Assembly (NCBI GenBank): GCA_910579645.1
Contig: CAJTVK010000001.1
Location: 34,844-98,843 of the forward strand
Length of the DNA stretch: 64,000 bases
Source: an uncultured Lachnospiraceae bacterium
Lineage (GTDB): Bacteria; Bacillota; Clostridia; Lachnospirales; Lachnospiraceae
Direction: 5' to 3'
Shown here one piece after another: positions 41,125-50,241 of this stretch (position 1 is the stretch's first letter; each line of letters starts with the position of its first letter). Below the pieces are notes generated by a model. The model saw only the letters and a program-made list of their open reading frames with translations. It did no database searches and was not told the origin of the DNA. A program made the translations under genes and the position numbers.

Positions 41125-41359
41125 ATACCATACTCCATGCAATAAAATCTTTTTACTTAATTATAACTAATAATCACAGTTTCTGCATTATATTTTTACG
41201 GACTGTTACCGTTCACTCAGCAGTCAGCGCCCCCAACCGCTAGAACGTGTTGAAAATGCAGTACTAGCATCTGTACCATACCGCTTATTTGGGCATGCGA
41301 CAGCCGCCCAAGATACCGAAGTGCCTTGCGGAACCGTACTATATGAACGGTAACATTCC

Positions 41360-41812
41360 TCACAGATACATCAATGCTGCAATAAAAATACCAAGCAAGG
41401 CACCCATCAGAACCTGCAGGGGCGTATGCCCTACAAATTCCTTCAGTTTTTCCTCCACGCTCATTTCCTTTCCCATCTTGTCAAACATTTCCATCATCTC
41501 ATTCAGAACCCTTGCCTGTATCCCTGTCTCACGCCTAACGCCGATTGCATCATACATGACTACAATTGCAAAAATTGCAGCCACCGCAAATTCAAAGCTG
41601 CCGCCTCCGTATTCTATCCCTGCCGCCGTCGCCAGCGCACAGACCGTTGCGGAATGAGAACTGGGCATACCGCCGCTTCCTACCAAACGCTCCGCCACAA
41701 ATTTACGGCTGAACCACATATGGATTAACGTTTTCAATACCTGTGCCACCAGCCACCCGCAGATTGATGCCATGAAAATTCTGTTATGAATTAAACTTTC
41801 TATAAATTCCAT
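41360..41812 (-). CDS. divergent PAP2 family membrane protein (DUF212)
   Basis: A 150-residue membrane protein with about four helices. The motif VGSGGMPSSHSATVCALATA is the core of the divergent PAP2 (acid phosphatase/vanadium-dependent haloperoxidase related) family, with AIVVMYDAIGVRRETGIQA after it. The family's activity is unproven; lipid phosphatase is likely. The start is taken at ATG 41812; the longer frame begins at GTG and would include the ribosome site. Confidence 0.88.
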   Translation of the reverse strand: MEFIESLIHNRIFMASICGWLVAQVLKTLIHMWFSRKFVAERLVGSGGMPSSHSATVCALATAAGIEYGGGSFEFAVAAIFAIVVMYDAIGVRRETGIQARVLNEMMEMFDKMGKEMSVEEKLKEFVGHTPLQVLMGALLGIFIAALMYL

Positions 41813-41844
41813 CTTATGTCCATATCCCTCCACAGCCTATAGCT

Positions 41845-42705
41845 TTACAGCCGTATCTCCCTCATATATTCCGCAATGGCTTTCTGCCAGTCCGCGAAGC
41901 AATAATCCGACGTAAGTTTCAGCATGTAATTTTCCAACACCGAATAAGCCGGTCTGGGTGCCGATGCCGGGTTGTCCCGCACATACTCCTCCGTAGAGAT
42001 AGCCTCAACTTTCGTGCTTTTCCCTGCCAGACGGAAAATTTCTTCCGCAAACTCCGCCCAGCTGCAAGCCCCTTCGCATGTACCGTGGAAAATTCCGTAA
42101 TTATCGGTAGGCAGAAGATAAGCAATTACACCCGCCAATTCATCTGCGCTGGTAGGCGAACCGATCTGATCCCTGACCACTCTGACCGTTTCCTTTGTTT
42201 CCGACAGACGGAGCATGGTCCTCACAAAGTTTTTCCCTTCACCATACAGCCATGCCGTCCTTATAATAAAATACTTTTCGGCAAAATCCCTGACAAAATT
42301 TTCTCCCGCCAGCTTCGATGCCCCATAGACTCCCTTCGGATCCGTCCTGTCAAATTCCCGATAAGGTTTATCCGCCTCTCCGGAAAAAACATAATCCGTT
42401 GACACCTGCACAAGCTTTGCCCCCACCTCCGTGGCAGCCACGGCCAAGTTCCTCGGCCCTATGGCATTGATGCGGTAAGCATTGTCAACATCTGTCTCAC
42501 AGGCATTCACATTCGTATGCGCGGCACAGTTAATGATTGCATAAGGCCGTACTTCCCTGACCAATTCCAGCACTTTATCCACGTCCGTAATATCCAGCTG
42601 CGCCACATCCGTATTCACCAGTTCAATACCGTCATTCCCTGCATACTTCTTATTCATCGCAACCCCCAGCTGCCCATTGCATCCGGTAACAATTATTTTC
42701 TTCAT
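41845..42705 (-). CDS. rfbD: dTDP-4-dehydrorhamnose reductase
   Basis: The last step of dTDP-L-rhamnose synthesis, using NADPH. The 286-residue protein has the nucleotide motif VTGCNGQLG at residues 6-14, VSTDYVFSG, and catalytic tyrosine and lysine in GVYGASKLAGE. A GGAGGA site precedes ATG 42705 by nine bases. RfbA, RfbB and RfbC are not in the window. It is 32 bp upstream of the PAP2-like gene. Confidence 0.94.
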   Translation of the reverse strand: MKKIIVTGCNGQLGVAMNKKYAGNDGIELVNTDVAQLDITDVDKVLELVREVRPYAIINCAAHTNVNACETDVDNAYRINAIGPRNLAVAATEVGAKLVQVSTDYVFSGEADKPYREFDRTDPKGVYGASKLAGENFVRDFAEKYFIIRTAWLYGEGKNFVRTMLRLSETKETVRVVRDQIGSPTSADELAGVIAYLLPTDNYGIFHGTCEGACSWAEFAEEIFRLAGKSTKVEAISTEEYVRDNPASAPRPAYSVLENYMLKLTSDYCFADWQKAIAEYMREIRL

Positions 42706-42766
42706 GAAACATCGTCCTCCATACCTATTCATTCTTCGTTTCTGTCGAAAACTGCGTATTTATGCT

Positions 42767-42811
42767 ATGTCATTAACTTAAGCTGCAGGCCGCGGATTAA
42801 GTTAATGACAT
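42767..42811. repeat. hairpin of the ATGTCATTAA family, copy 2
   Basis: ATGTCATTAACTTAA at 42767-42781 pairs perfectly with 42797-42811 around a 15-base GC-rich loop. It resembles the element at 39746-39804. The rest of the 485-bp gap 42706-43190 holds only AT-rich sequence and the promoter of the following gene. Confidence 0.8.
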
Positions 42812-43094
42812 TGCGTATTTCGGGGCAAACACAACTTTGCCGTATCTTCTTTATCATACAACCCTTATATTCATTATGCAAGTAATTTCCTGCTTATATC
42901 ACGGAAATCAATTTTTAACTGTAAGCCGTGCGGCAGCCTTGCCGGAAGCCTATGGACGTTTCCGGTAAAATATGCCAGTATAGCGTGTAAGTTATTATAT
43001 AATTGTCCCAAAACCCATTTCTTGGATGCACACATCATAACAAATCCGTAATAAATTCTTAAGAAATTTGTTTACTTTTTTCCTTTCTTTTCTA

Positions 43095-43123
43095 GTGACT
43101 ACGCCAATTTTCTATGTTATAAT
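43095..43123 (+). promoter_or_regulatory. promoter of DUF3048 lipoprotein gene
   Basis: GTGACT at 43095-43100, 17 bases, and a perfect TATAAT at 43118-43123, about 70 bp upstream of the ATG. Confidence 0.55.
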
Positions 43124-43190
43124 TGCGTTTGTGGTATTTTTAACAAATATGTTACCAACATAAACTTTTATATGAAAGCGAGGATTATAT

Positions 43191-44396
43191 ATGAAACGAT
43201 TACAAGTACTTCTTCTCGTAGCATTATCCTCCACACTTTTACTGTTCGGCTGTGGAAACGAAGAAGAACCGGATGCACCTGCAGTTTCGCAGGTTATTGA
43301 AAAACAAGCGGAACCGGAAGCTGACCAAAGCGGGGAACAAGTTTTAGAAACACCGGAAGCGGAGACTCCCGCCCCTGCGGACGACGAGGCTCCCCCGAAG
43401 GAAGGAATGGTCAGGAGCACGCTGACAAATGAATGGATTGAAGGCAGCATCGAAAAAGCACGCCCTATATCAATTATGGTTCCCAATGATTCCGCCGCCC
43501 TTCCTCATTATAATATATCCAAGGCAGATATCTTATACGAGGCTCCGGTAGAAGGCGGCATCACCCGTACTATGGCAGTCATTAAGGATTGGGAAAATCT
43601 GGACCGTATCGGCAATGTAAGAAGCTGCCGTGACTATTTTGTTTATTGGTCATTTGAATGGGATTCCATCTATCTGCATTTCGGAGGCCCTTATTACATA
43701 AATGATATTGTAGAGAAAAAAGATACCGACCATATTACCGGCTGTGCCTACGGCGACAAGAGGACGGACGGACTTTACGAAGGCACCTTCTTCCGTGCCA
43801 CCGATAAGAAAGCGCCCCACAATGCATATGCCAGCGCATCCGGAATTAACAAGGGCATTGAAAAATTCAGTATTTCCAAGACTTACCGTGACGGCTATTA
43901 TCACGCTGACCACTTTAAGTTTGCTCCTTCCAAGGAACCGAACACTCTGGAACAATACAGCGATGCTGTCAGCGCAAAGGAAATTGATATGTCGCCTGCT
44001 TATTCCGTGACAAAGACCGCTTTCTCTTACAATGAGTCCGACGGTTTGTATTACCGTTCTATGTACGGCAAACCGGACGTAGATGCCGCAAACAGCAATC
44101 AGCAGCTTGCCTTTAAAAATATCTTCGTTCAGTTTACTTACCATGAAGTCAGAGATGCCAAAGGCTACCTTGCTTTCCAGGTGCATGACACCACAAGGGA
44201 CGGTTACTTCTTCACAAACGGAAAAGGCATCCATGTAACATGGAAAAAATCTTCGGACTATGAACCTACAAAATATTATGACGATAACGGAAATGAAGTC
44301 CAGATCAATACCGGAAAGACTATGATCTGTATTGCAAAACAAGGGGATTCCTTTAAGGCAGACGGAACTTCCTACAAATCATCCGTAAAGAAATAA
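43191..44396 (+). CDS. DUF3048 (YerB-like) lipoprotein
   Basis: A 401-residue predicted lipoprotein with signal peptide and lipobox LFGC (cysteine near residue 21), then an acidic, proline-rich linker of about 50 residues. The remainder is the DUF3048 fold: RPISIMVPNDSAALPHYNISKADILYEAPVEGGITRTMAV, IGNVRSCRDYFVYW, HVTWKKSSDYEPTKYYD. YerB of Bacillus has this domain; its function is not known, though a role at the cell wall is suspected. GCGAGGAT precedes the start. It is monocistronic. Confidence 0.92.
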   Translation: MKRLQVLLLVALSSTLLLFGCGNEEEPDAPAVSQVIEKQAEPEADQSGEQVLETPEAETPAPADDEAPPKEGMVRSTLTNEWIEGSIEKARPISIMVPNDSAALPHYNISKADILYEAPVEGGITRTMAVIKDWENLDRIGNVRSCRDYFVYWSFEWDSIYLHFGGPYYINDIVEKKDTDHITGCAYGDKRTDGLYEGTFFRATDKKAPHNAYASASGINKGIEKFSISKTYRDGYYHADHFKFAPSKEPNTLEQYSDAVSAKEIDMSPAYSVTKTAFSYNESDGLYYRSMYGKPDVDAANSNQQLAFKNIFVQFTYHEVRDAKGYLAFQVHDTTRDGYFFTNGKGIHVTWKKSSDYEPTKYYDDNGNEVQINTGKTMICIAKQGDSFKADGTSYKSSVKK

Positions 44397-44466
44397 TAAG
44401 AAGAATAATAAAAGACCTATGGAAAACGGATATCCATAGGTCTTTTATTATTCTTCTTATTATTTC
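44390..44466. terminator. 34-bp perfect bidirectional terminator
   Basis: GAAATAATAAGAAG... at 44390-44423 is perfectly complementary to 44433-44466, with a 9-base loop. It covers the stop codon of the DUF3048 gene and ends one base before the leuA stop. The A-rich/T-rich outer arms supply U runs on both strands. Confidence 0.93.
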
Positions 44467-44467
44467 T

Positions 44468-46147
44468 TTACCTGCTCCCTATCCCCAATCGATTCACTGC
44501 CGAAAATATCGCCCTTACGGAAGCCCTGGTAATGTTGGAACTTACTCCTACCCCATAAGTGACATTGCCGGTGTCCACATCCAGCAAATGAATATACGCC
44601 GCCGCCTGAGAATTGGAACCGCTCTGCAGTGCATGCTCTTCATAGTCGAGAATTTTCATGCCTTCTCCCAATTCTTCCTGCAGTCCGCGCTTCACCGCGT
44701 CAATAGGGCCATTCCCCACTGCCTCAAAGCTTTTTTCCACGCCATGGGATGTATAGAGCACAGTCACCTTAGTATCAAATTCGGAGTTGATTTCACCGCT
44801 TAAATCATCCACGCGCAGCTTCCTGAAATGAATAGGCTCCTTCTTATCCAAATACTCCTGACGGAACTGCTCCATAATCTCATCCGGCGATACTTCCCCC
44901 TGCTTTTCGGAAATCTTCTGTATCACATTGGCAAATTCCCTATGCATGCTCTTTGGCAGCTTAAATCCGAAATATGTGTCCATAATAAATGCCACGCCGC
45001 CTTTTCCCGACTGTGAATTGATACGCACGATAGGCTCATATTCCCTGCCGATATCCGCCGGGTCTATCGGCAGATAAGGTACCTGCCAGATTTCGCTCTG
45101 CCTTTCCTTCATCGCCTTGATTCCCTTATTGATAGCATCCTGATGAGAACCGGAAAAAGCAGTGAATACCATTTTCCCTGCATAGGGATGCCGAGGATGA
45201 ACCTGCATTTTACAGCACCTCTCATATATTTCTATGCTCTCGTTCACTTTTTCAATATTCAGTTCCGGATTGATTCCCTGTGAAAACATATTATATGCAA
45301 TGTTAAGGACATCCACATTCCCGGTTCTCTCCCCATTGCCGAACAGAGTGCCCTCCACTCTCTCCGCCCCGGCCAGCAATGACAGTTCCGCGCTTGCCAC
45401 GCCGGTTCCGCGGTCATTATGCGGATGTACGCTCAGAATAATGCTTTCTCTGTCTTTAAAATGCTTATTCATCCATTCTATCCGATCCGCGTATACATTG
45501 GGAGTGGTCATTTCTACCGTAGACGGCAGGTTGATAATGATGGGATTTTCCTTTGTGGCGCCCCAAGTCTCCTGTACTGCGGTACAGATTTCCAATGCAA
45601 AATCCAGTTCCGTTCCGGTAAAGCTTTCCGGGGAATATTCCAATATAATTTTCCCCGGGAACTTCTCCGCCCTTTCTTTTACCATCTTAGTTCCCTGCAC
45701 CGCTATATCTATAATCTGGCTGCGGTCCATGCCGAATACCACATCTCTCTGCAAGGTAGAGGTAGAATTATAAATATGCACAATAGCCTGCTTACATCCC
45801 TCAATGGATGCGAATGTTTTTTCAATCAGTTCCTCCCGGCATTGCGTCAGAACCTGCACTTTTACATCGTCCGGAATCATTTTCCGGTCTACCAGCTGAC
45901 GCAGGAAATCATATTCAATCTGGCTGGCGGCCGGGAAACCGATTTCTATTTCCTTAAACCCGAGTTTCATTAAATATTGAAACATTTCTATCTTTTCATC
46001 CACTACCATAGGGTCTATCAATGCCTGATTCCCGTCCCGTAAGTCCACACTGCACCAGACAGGCGCTTTCTCAATTTCCTTTGCCGGCCATTCCCTCTCC
46101 GGGTAGTCCACTACCGGATTCCTATGATATCTGCTATAATTTAACAT
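44468..46147 (-). CDS. leuA: 2-isopropylmalate synthase, long form
   Basis: LeuA condenses acetyl-CoA with 2-ketoisovalerate, the first step of leucine synthesis. The 559-residue protein is of the long LeuA type (as in Corynebacterium). The catalytic motif CSVDLRDGNQALIDPM, the metal-binding HPHNDRGTG and the C-terminal leucine-sensing domain (VSSNITRASVRAIFSAVNRL) are present. ATG 46147 has AGGGAGG nine bases upstream. No T-box leader was seen in the short gap to ptsH. leuBCD are not adjacent. Confidence 0.95.
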   Translation of the reverse strand: MLNYSRYHRNPVVDYPEREWPAKEIEKAPVWCSVDLRDGNQALIDPMVVDEKIEMFQYLMKLGFKEIEIGFPAASQIEYDFLRQLVDRKMIPDDVKVQVLTQCREELIEKTFASIEGCKQAIVHIYNSTSTLQRDVVFGMDRSQIIDIAVQGTKMVKERAEKFPGKIILEYSPESFTGTELDFALEICTAVQETWGATKENPIIINLPSTVEMTTPNVYADRIEWMNKHFKDRESIILSVHPHNDRGTGVASAELSLLAGAERVEGTLFGNGERTGNVDVLNIAYNMFSQGINPELNIEKVNESIEIYERCCKMQVHPRHPYAGKMVFTAFSGSHQDAINKGIKAMKERQSEIWQVPYLPIDPADIGREYEPIVRINSQSGKGGVAFIMDTYFGFKLPKSMHREFANVIQKISEKQGEVSPDEIMEQFRQEYLDKKEPIHFRKLRVDDLSGEINSEFDTKVTVLYTSHGVEKSFEAVGNGPIDAVKRGLQEELGEGMKILDYEEHALQSGSNSQAAAYIHLLDVDTGNVTYGVGVSSNITRASVRAIFSAVNRLGIGSR

Positions 46148-46227
46148 AAATCTTTTCCTCCCTGTCATTCAGTCTTCAAGATATCCTCTGCACAGCGGCA
46201 GATCTCATCTGCACAGGGCTGTGCATA

Positions 46228-46252
46228 CAAAAGCCGGCTCAAAAGAGCCGGC
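46228..46252 (-). terminator. intrinsic terminator after ptsH
   Basis: GCCGGCTC (46233-46240) and GAGCCGGC (46245-46252) form a perfect 8-bp stem with an AAAA/TTTT loop; on the minus strand TTTTGT follows. It separates ptsH from leuA. Confidence 0.85.
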
Positions 46253-46302
46253 ATATTGTCTCATCCAATCGCAATTAATGGCATCGTATCATACAGCTGC
46301 TT

Positions 46303-46566
46303 TCATTCTCCAAGTCCGCTTTCAATGGCATGAACCAATGCTTTCAATGCTTCCTCTTCATCCTCACCCTCACAGACGAATTCCACTTCATCGCCGCATT
46401 TTACACAAGCACCCAATACACTCAGTACACTCTTTGCGTTTGCCGTATTCTCCTTGAATGTAAACGTAATCAATGATTTAAACTGCATTGCTTCTTTACA
46501 TAGGATGCCTGCCGGCCGTAAATGCAGCCCGGTGGGATTTTTAATAACTACCTTCTGGCTTACCAT
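46303..46566 (-). CDS. ptsH: phosphocarrier protein HPr
   Basis: An 87-residue HPr with the phospho-accepting His15 (NPTGLHLRPAGIL) and the regulatory Ser46 (NAKSVLSVLG). It carries phosphate from enzyme I to sugar permeases, and Ser46 is the HprK target. It stands apart from ptsI, which is not in the window. With the Crh-like protein at 26656-26919 the organism has both a transport and a regulatory form. Confidence 0.94.
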   Translation of the reverse strand: MVSQKVVIKNPTGLHLRPAGILCKEAMQFKSLITFTFKENTANAKSVLSVLGACVKCGDEVEFVCEGEDEEEALKALVHAIESGLGE

Positions 46567-46656
46567 ACCCTTTTCTCCTCCAAATCCATATGCCCATTAT
46601 CTTACGCAAATGTTCCCTACTATTTACTATATCATCTTTTCCATATCTTGTGAAGC

Positions 46657-48006
46657 CTAAAGCATGATATTCTGGATTAGTTCTGCCAGTTTCTTCGCCT
46701 CTTCGTCAATCTGACGCTTATCTTTTCCTTCTATCATGACACGCACCAGAGGTTCCGTTCCGGAAGGTCTGATCAATACCCTGCCTTCTCCAGCAAATTT
46801 CTTATTCAGTTCCGCAATCGCATCGGCAATTTCCGGATAATCCATATATTTTTCCTTCTTATGGCTGGGAACCTTTGCGTTGACCAGTGCCTGCGGAAGC
46901 ACTTCCATCACTTTGGCAAGTTCCGATAGGGACTGGCCGGTTTCCACCATGACCTGAAGCAGGTGCAGCGCGCTCAGCAGCCCGTCGCCCGTGGTATTCT
47001 CATCCAGGAAAATAATATGCCCCGACTGCTCTCCGCCAAGGCTGGCCCCGATTTCCTTCATCTTCTCCAGAACATAACGGTCTCCGACTTTTGTCTGTTC
47101 CATTTTAATGCCGTTCTTTTCCCCCATGATGAAGAATCCCAAGTTGCTCATGACAGTAGCCACAATAATGTTCTTATTCAGTTTCCCCTGTCCCTTCATA
47201 TGGTTCCCCACAATGGCCATAATCTGATCGCCGTCCACAATATTTCCCTGTTCGTCCACCGCCAGAAGCCTGTCTGCGTCCCCGTCAAAAGCAAGGCCTA
47301 TCTGCGCTTTCTCATATACGACTCTGGCCTGAAGTTCCTCCATATGGGTAGAACCGCAGTTTGCATTAATATTTGTCCCGTCCGGGTTATTATGGATTGC
47401 CACAATCTCGCCGCCCAGCTCCTTCAATGCCTCTATAGAAGTGTAATAAGATGCACCCTCCGCGCAATCCACAACAATTTTAAGCCCCCGCAGATCCACA
47501 TTCACTGCTTTTATGGAATGATTGATATACTCTTCCCTGGCATCGGTACGGTACTTTACTTTTCCCACCCTGGCTCCCACCGGGAATTTTACGTCCTTCA
47601 TTCCGCTTACAATCATTGCTTCTATCTCATCTTCCAACGCATCGGGAAGCTTATAGCCGTCCCCGTCGAAAAACTTAATGCCGTTAAATTCCACCGGATT
47701 GTGGGATGCCGAAATCACCACGCCCGCATCCACTTTATATTTCCTGGTCAGGTATGCAATAGCCGGCGTAGGCAGCACTCCTACATAAACACAGTTGGCT
47801 CCTACGGAACATGCCCCTGCCATCAGCGCATTTGCCAGCATATCTCCGGAAATTCTCGTATCGCAGCCTACCATAATAGTCGGTTTATGCTCCTTTTCTT
47901 TGGTCAGCACATAGGCTCCTGCCTGCCCCAGCTGCATAGCCAGCAACGGAGATAATTCTTCGTTTGCCACTCCCCTTACACCGTCTGTACCAAATAATCT
48001 CCCCAT
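46657..48006 (-). CDS. glmM: phosphoglucosamine mutase
   Basis: GlmM interconverts glucosamine 6-phosphate and 1-phosphate for peptidoglycan precursors. The 449-residue protein starts MGRLFGTDGVRGVANEE and has the phosphoserine loop VVISASHNPVEFNG (serine near 101), the metal-binding AFDGDADRL and the sugar loop GGEQSGHIIF. The phosphate-binding IRPSGTEPLVRVM is near the end. An ATG three codons upstream lies too close to the ribosome site. It is the third gene after cdaA and cdaR, as in many Firmicutes. Confidence 0.95.
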   Translation of the reverse strand: MGRLFGTDGVRGVANEELSPLLAMQLGQAGAYVLTKEKEHKPTIMVGCDTRISGDMLANALMAGACSVGANCVYVGVLPTPAIAYLTRKYKVDAGVVISASHNPVEFNGIKFFDGDGYKLPDALEDEIEAMIVSGMKDVKFPVGARVGKVKYRTDAREEYINHSIKAVNVDLRGLKIVVDCAEGASYYTSIEALKELGGEIVAIHNNPDGTNINANCGSTHMEELQARVVYEKAQIGLAFDGDADRLLAVDEQGNIVDGDQIMAIVGNHMKGQGKLNKNIIVATVMSNLGFFIMGEKNGIKMEQTKVGDRYVLEKMKEIGASLGGEQSGHIIFLDENTTGDGLLSALHLLQVMVETGQSLSELAKVMEVLPQALVNAKVPSHKKEKYMDYPEIADAIAELNKKFAGEGRVLIRPSGTEPLVRVMIEGKDKRQIDEEAKKLAELIQNIML

Positions 48007-48065
48007 AAATTTCATTGCTCCTTTCTTTTACCTGCATGATCCGTACCGTCAAGCTTTTCACTGTC

Positions 48066-49361
48066 TCAGGTATCTTCTTCCTGCTCTTCTGCCGTAATGG
48101 TCAGCCGCACCGTAACATTCTCCCTCAGTTCCACCGTTTCCGGCAGTTCTACGGACAGCTTCACATCATAATGCCCTTCTGCCACTTCCTCCAATACACC
48201 GGACTCCAGCAGGCTGCTGATATCTATATTCGGATGAAGCTGATTTACATCCACCGCATTTACATCCTCCGCCAAGCCCCTTATCTGTATCGGGAATTCT
48301 TCTTCGTATGCAGACACTTCCGCCTTATAGCCTGCGGGCAGGTTCCTCACCGCAATGTTGCGCTCCGATATTGTGAAAGTCCTTATTGCCTCCTGCTCCA
48401 CATAAGCCGTGACCACTACCTTTCCGTCAAACTCCGAGTCCGCAAAGTTTACGCTGCCCGGCAGGTATCTGTCAATATCTAACTCCACAGAAACATTCTC
48501 CGTAGCCCCGGTTAAATCAATCACCGTATCCGGTATCTCTATCACCGAAAGATTATTCAGTACATTGGCCTTGCCCGCCAAAGTGACGGAATTAACGGAA
48601 CCTGTCACCACGCCGGTAGCCCGATACCCTGCCGCAGGCACGCCCGATGCGGAAAATCTAAGCGGTATGGACTTGGTAGCCAGTATTTCCACTTTAACAC
48701 CTACATTATTTATATTCAATGTCAGCTTATCCTTTACAACTTCATTTTTCTTTGCATCATATAATTTGATTTCCGCACTGGTTCCGATATCGCTGGTAAA
48801 GCCTGTCACGCTGACATTTACTTCTGCCGTCTTAATTTTGGAAACTATGGATTCCGGCCCGGATACCCGGACAAGATTCTGATCCGGCGTTACATTCCCC
48901 ACTATATACCCTTCCTGAAGGGAACCGGAAGTAGTTGTGGTAAGCGGAATGGATATATTCTTCTTGTCCTCTATATTCAGCTTCAATATGTCATTGCTGG
49001 TCTTTATGCTGCTGACGGATGCCTGATTACGTTTGGTAGATATTTCTATATGGATGGTATTCAGATTCGTCAGATTATTCATATCGGCAATGGCCACAAT
49101 ATTATCTTCGCTGCTCATACTGTCCATCATGGAACGCGGCACCATCAGCGTAACCGATTCTATCACATCCGTATCTTCCAATACTTCATACATCTTCCCT
49201 TGGCTTGTAATAAGATTTGCATTGATAATCTGTACCGGCACATTGGTAAAGTAAATCGGTGTGGACGGATTATTGATATTCGTTACAAGTAGCCATAGAA
49301 TAGCCGCAAAAAGAACAGACCCTATTTTTAATCCAAGATTATTGGTTAGTTTCTTTCCCAT
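48066..49361 (-). CDS. cdaR: YbbR-domain regulator of c-di-AMP synthase
   Basis: A 431-residue protein with one N-terminal membrane helix (LGLKIGSVLFAAILWLLVTNI) and an external part made of about four YbbR repeats (for example FTNVPVQI, VNSVTLAGKANVLNNL). CdaR binds and modulates CdaA. The start overlaps the end of cdaA by 23 bp, implying coupled translation, and glmM follows 59 bp later. The acidic C-terminal tail is short. Confidence 0.92.
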   Translation of the reverse strand: MGKKLTNNLGLKIGSVLFAAILWLLVTNINNPSTPIYFTNVPVQIINANLITSQGKMYEVLEDTDVIESVTLMVPRSMMDSMSSEDNIVAIADMNNLTNLNTIHIEISTKRNQASVSSIKTSNDILKLNIEDKKNISIPLTTTTSGSLQEGYIVGNVTPDQNLVRVSGPESIVSKIKTAEVNVSVTGFTSDIGTSAEIKLYDAKKNEVVKDKLTLNINNVGVKVEILATKSIPLRFSASGVPAAGYRATGVVTGSVNSVTLAGKANVLNNLSVIEIPDTVIDLTGATENVSVELDIDRYLPGSVNFADSEFDGKVVVTAYVEQEAIRTFTISERNIAVRNLPAGYKAEVSAYEEEFPIQIRGLAEDVNAVDVNQLHPNIDISSLLESGVLEEVAEGHYDVKLSVELPETVELRENVTVRLTITAEEQEEDT

Positions 49362-50217
49362 TCTTTTTCCTTCCCTTCCACAACTTAACCTTCTTTTCTT
49401 CCGGCTGCTGTTTATCCTGAATCTTCCGCAGCCTTTCTTTCAAAGTATCGCCGTCCAGGTTACGCTCCAGCTTTCCTTCCAAAGCAACGCTGATTCTTCC
49501 TGTCTCTTCCGAAACAATGACGGTAAAGGAATCGGTAGCTTCCGAAATACCCACGCCTGCCCTGTGCCTCGTCCCCAGTTCTTTGCTCAACGCCATATTA
49601 TCGGAAAGAGGAAGGTAGCAGGTAGCGGATGTCACCCGGTTTCCGCGTACGATAACCGCACCGTCATGCAACGGTGTATTATGTTCAAATATATTAATAA
49701 GCAATTGGCTGGACACAATGCCGTCTATGTCAATCCCTGTCCTCTCATACTCGGACAAAGACTGTGACCTCTCAATGACTATTAAGGCACCTGTCTTCAC
49801 CTTCCCCATTTCTATGCATGCTTTCGTAATCTCGTTGATTGTCCTGTCCGAGAAAAGCCCCGTCTCCGTCTTTCCTGAACTAATCGGAATCAAGGAGGAA
49901 ATAATATTTTTCCGCCCCAAATCTTCCAATGCTTTCCTGAGTTCCGGCTGCAGAATTATGATAATTGCAGTAGCCACAATACCCACTGCATTTTTGGCAA
50001 TCCAGAGAATGGTATTCATCTTAAAGAGCGCTGCGGCCACCAGAAAAACAGCAATCACAACTACGCCCTTCAGTAATGACCATGCCTTTGTGTTCTTTAT
50101 CCACACAAGGATATGGTATATCAGAAAAGCAATTATCGCGATTTCCACGATATCCGTCCATATGATGCTTGGCATCCGCCAAAAATACCTTTCGATAATT
50201 TCTTGAATCTGTTGCAT
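49339..50217 (-). CDS. cdaA: diadenylate cyclase CdaA
   Basis: CdaA makes c-di-AMP from two ATP; the messenger controls potassium uptake and wall homeostasis. The 292-residue protein has three N-terminal membrane helices, a coiled linker and the DAC domain. The catalytic DGA is in PLHDGAVIVRG and the RHR motif in LGTRHRAGVGISEATDSFTVIVSEETG. All key residues are present. It begins the cdaA-cdaR-glmM operon; GlmM can bind and inhibit CdaA in relatives. Confidence 0.96.
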   Translation of the reverse strand: MQQIQEIIERYFWRMPSIIWTDIVEIAIIAFLIYHILVWIKNTKAWSLLKGVVVIAVFLVAAALFKMNTILWIAKNAVGIVATAIIIILQPELRKALEDLGRKNIISSLIPISSGKTETGLFSDRTINEITKACIEMGKVKTGALIVIERSQSLSEYERTGIDIDGIVSSQLLINIFEHNTPLHDGAVIVRGNRVTSATCYLPLSDNMALSKELGTRHRAGVGISEATDSFTVIVSEETGRISVALEGKLERNLDGDTLKERLRKIQDKQQPEEKKVKLWKGRKKNGKETNQ

Positions 50218-50241
50218 ATCAGTTCATTCCAGTCTTAATTA

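Noticed and set aside
46169..46302. T-box or leucine attenuator in front of leuA
   Set aside because: Only 134 bp separate ptsH and leuA and this holds the ptsH terminator; no T-box sequence is seen.
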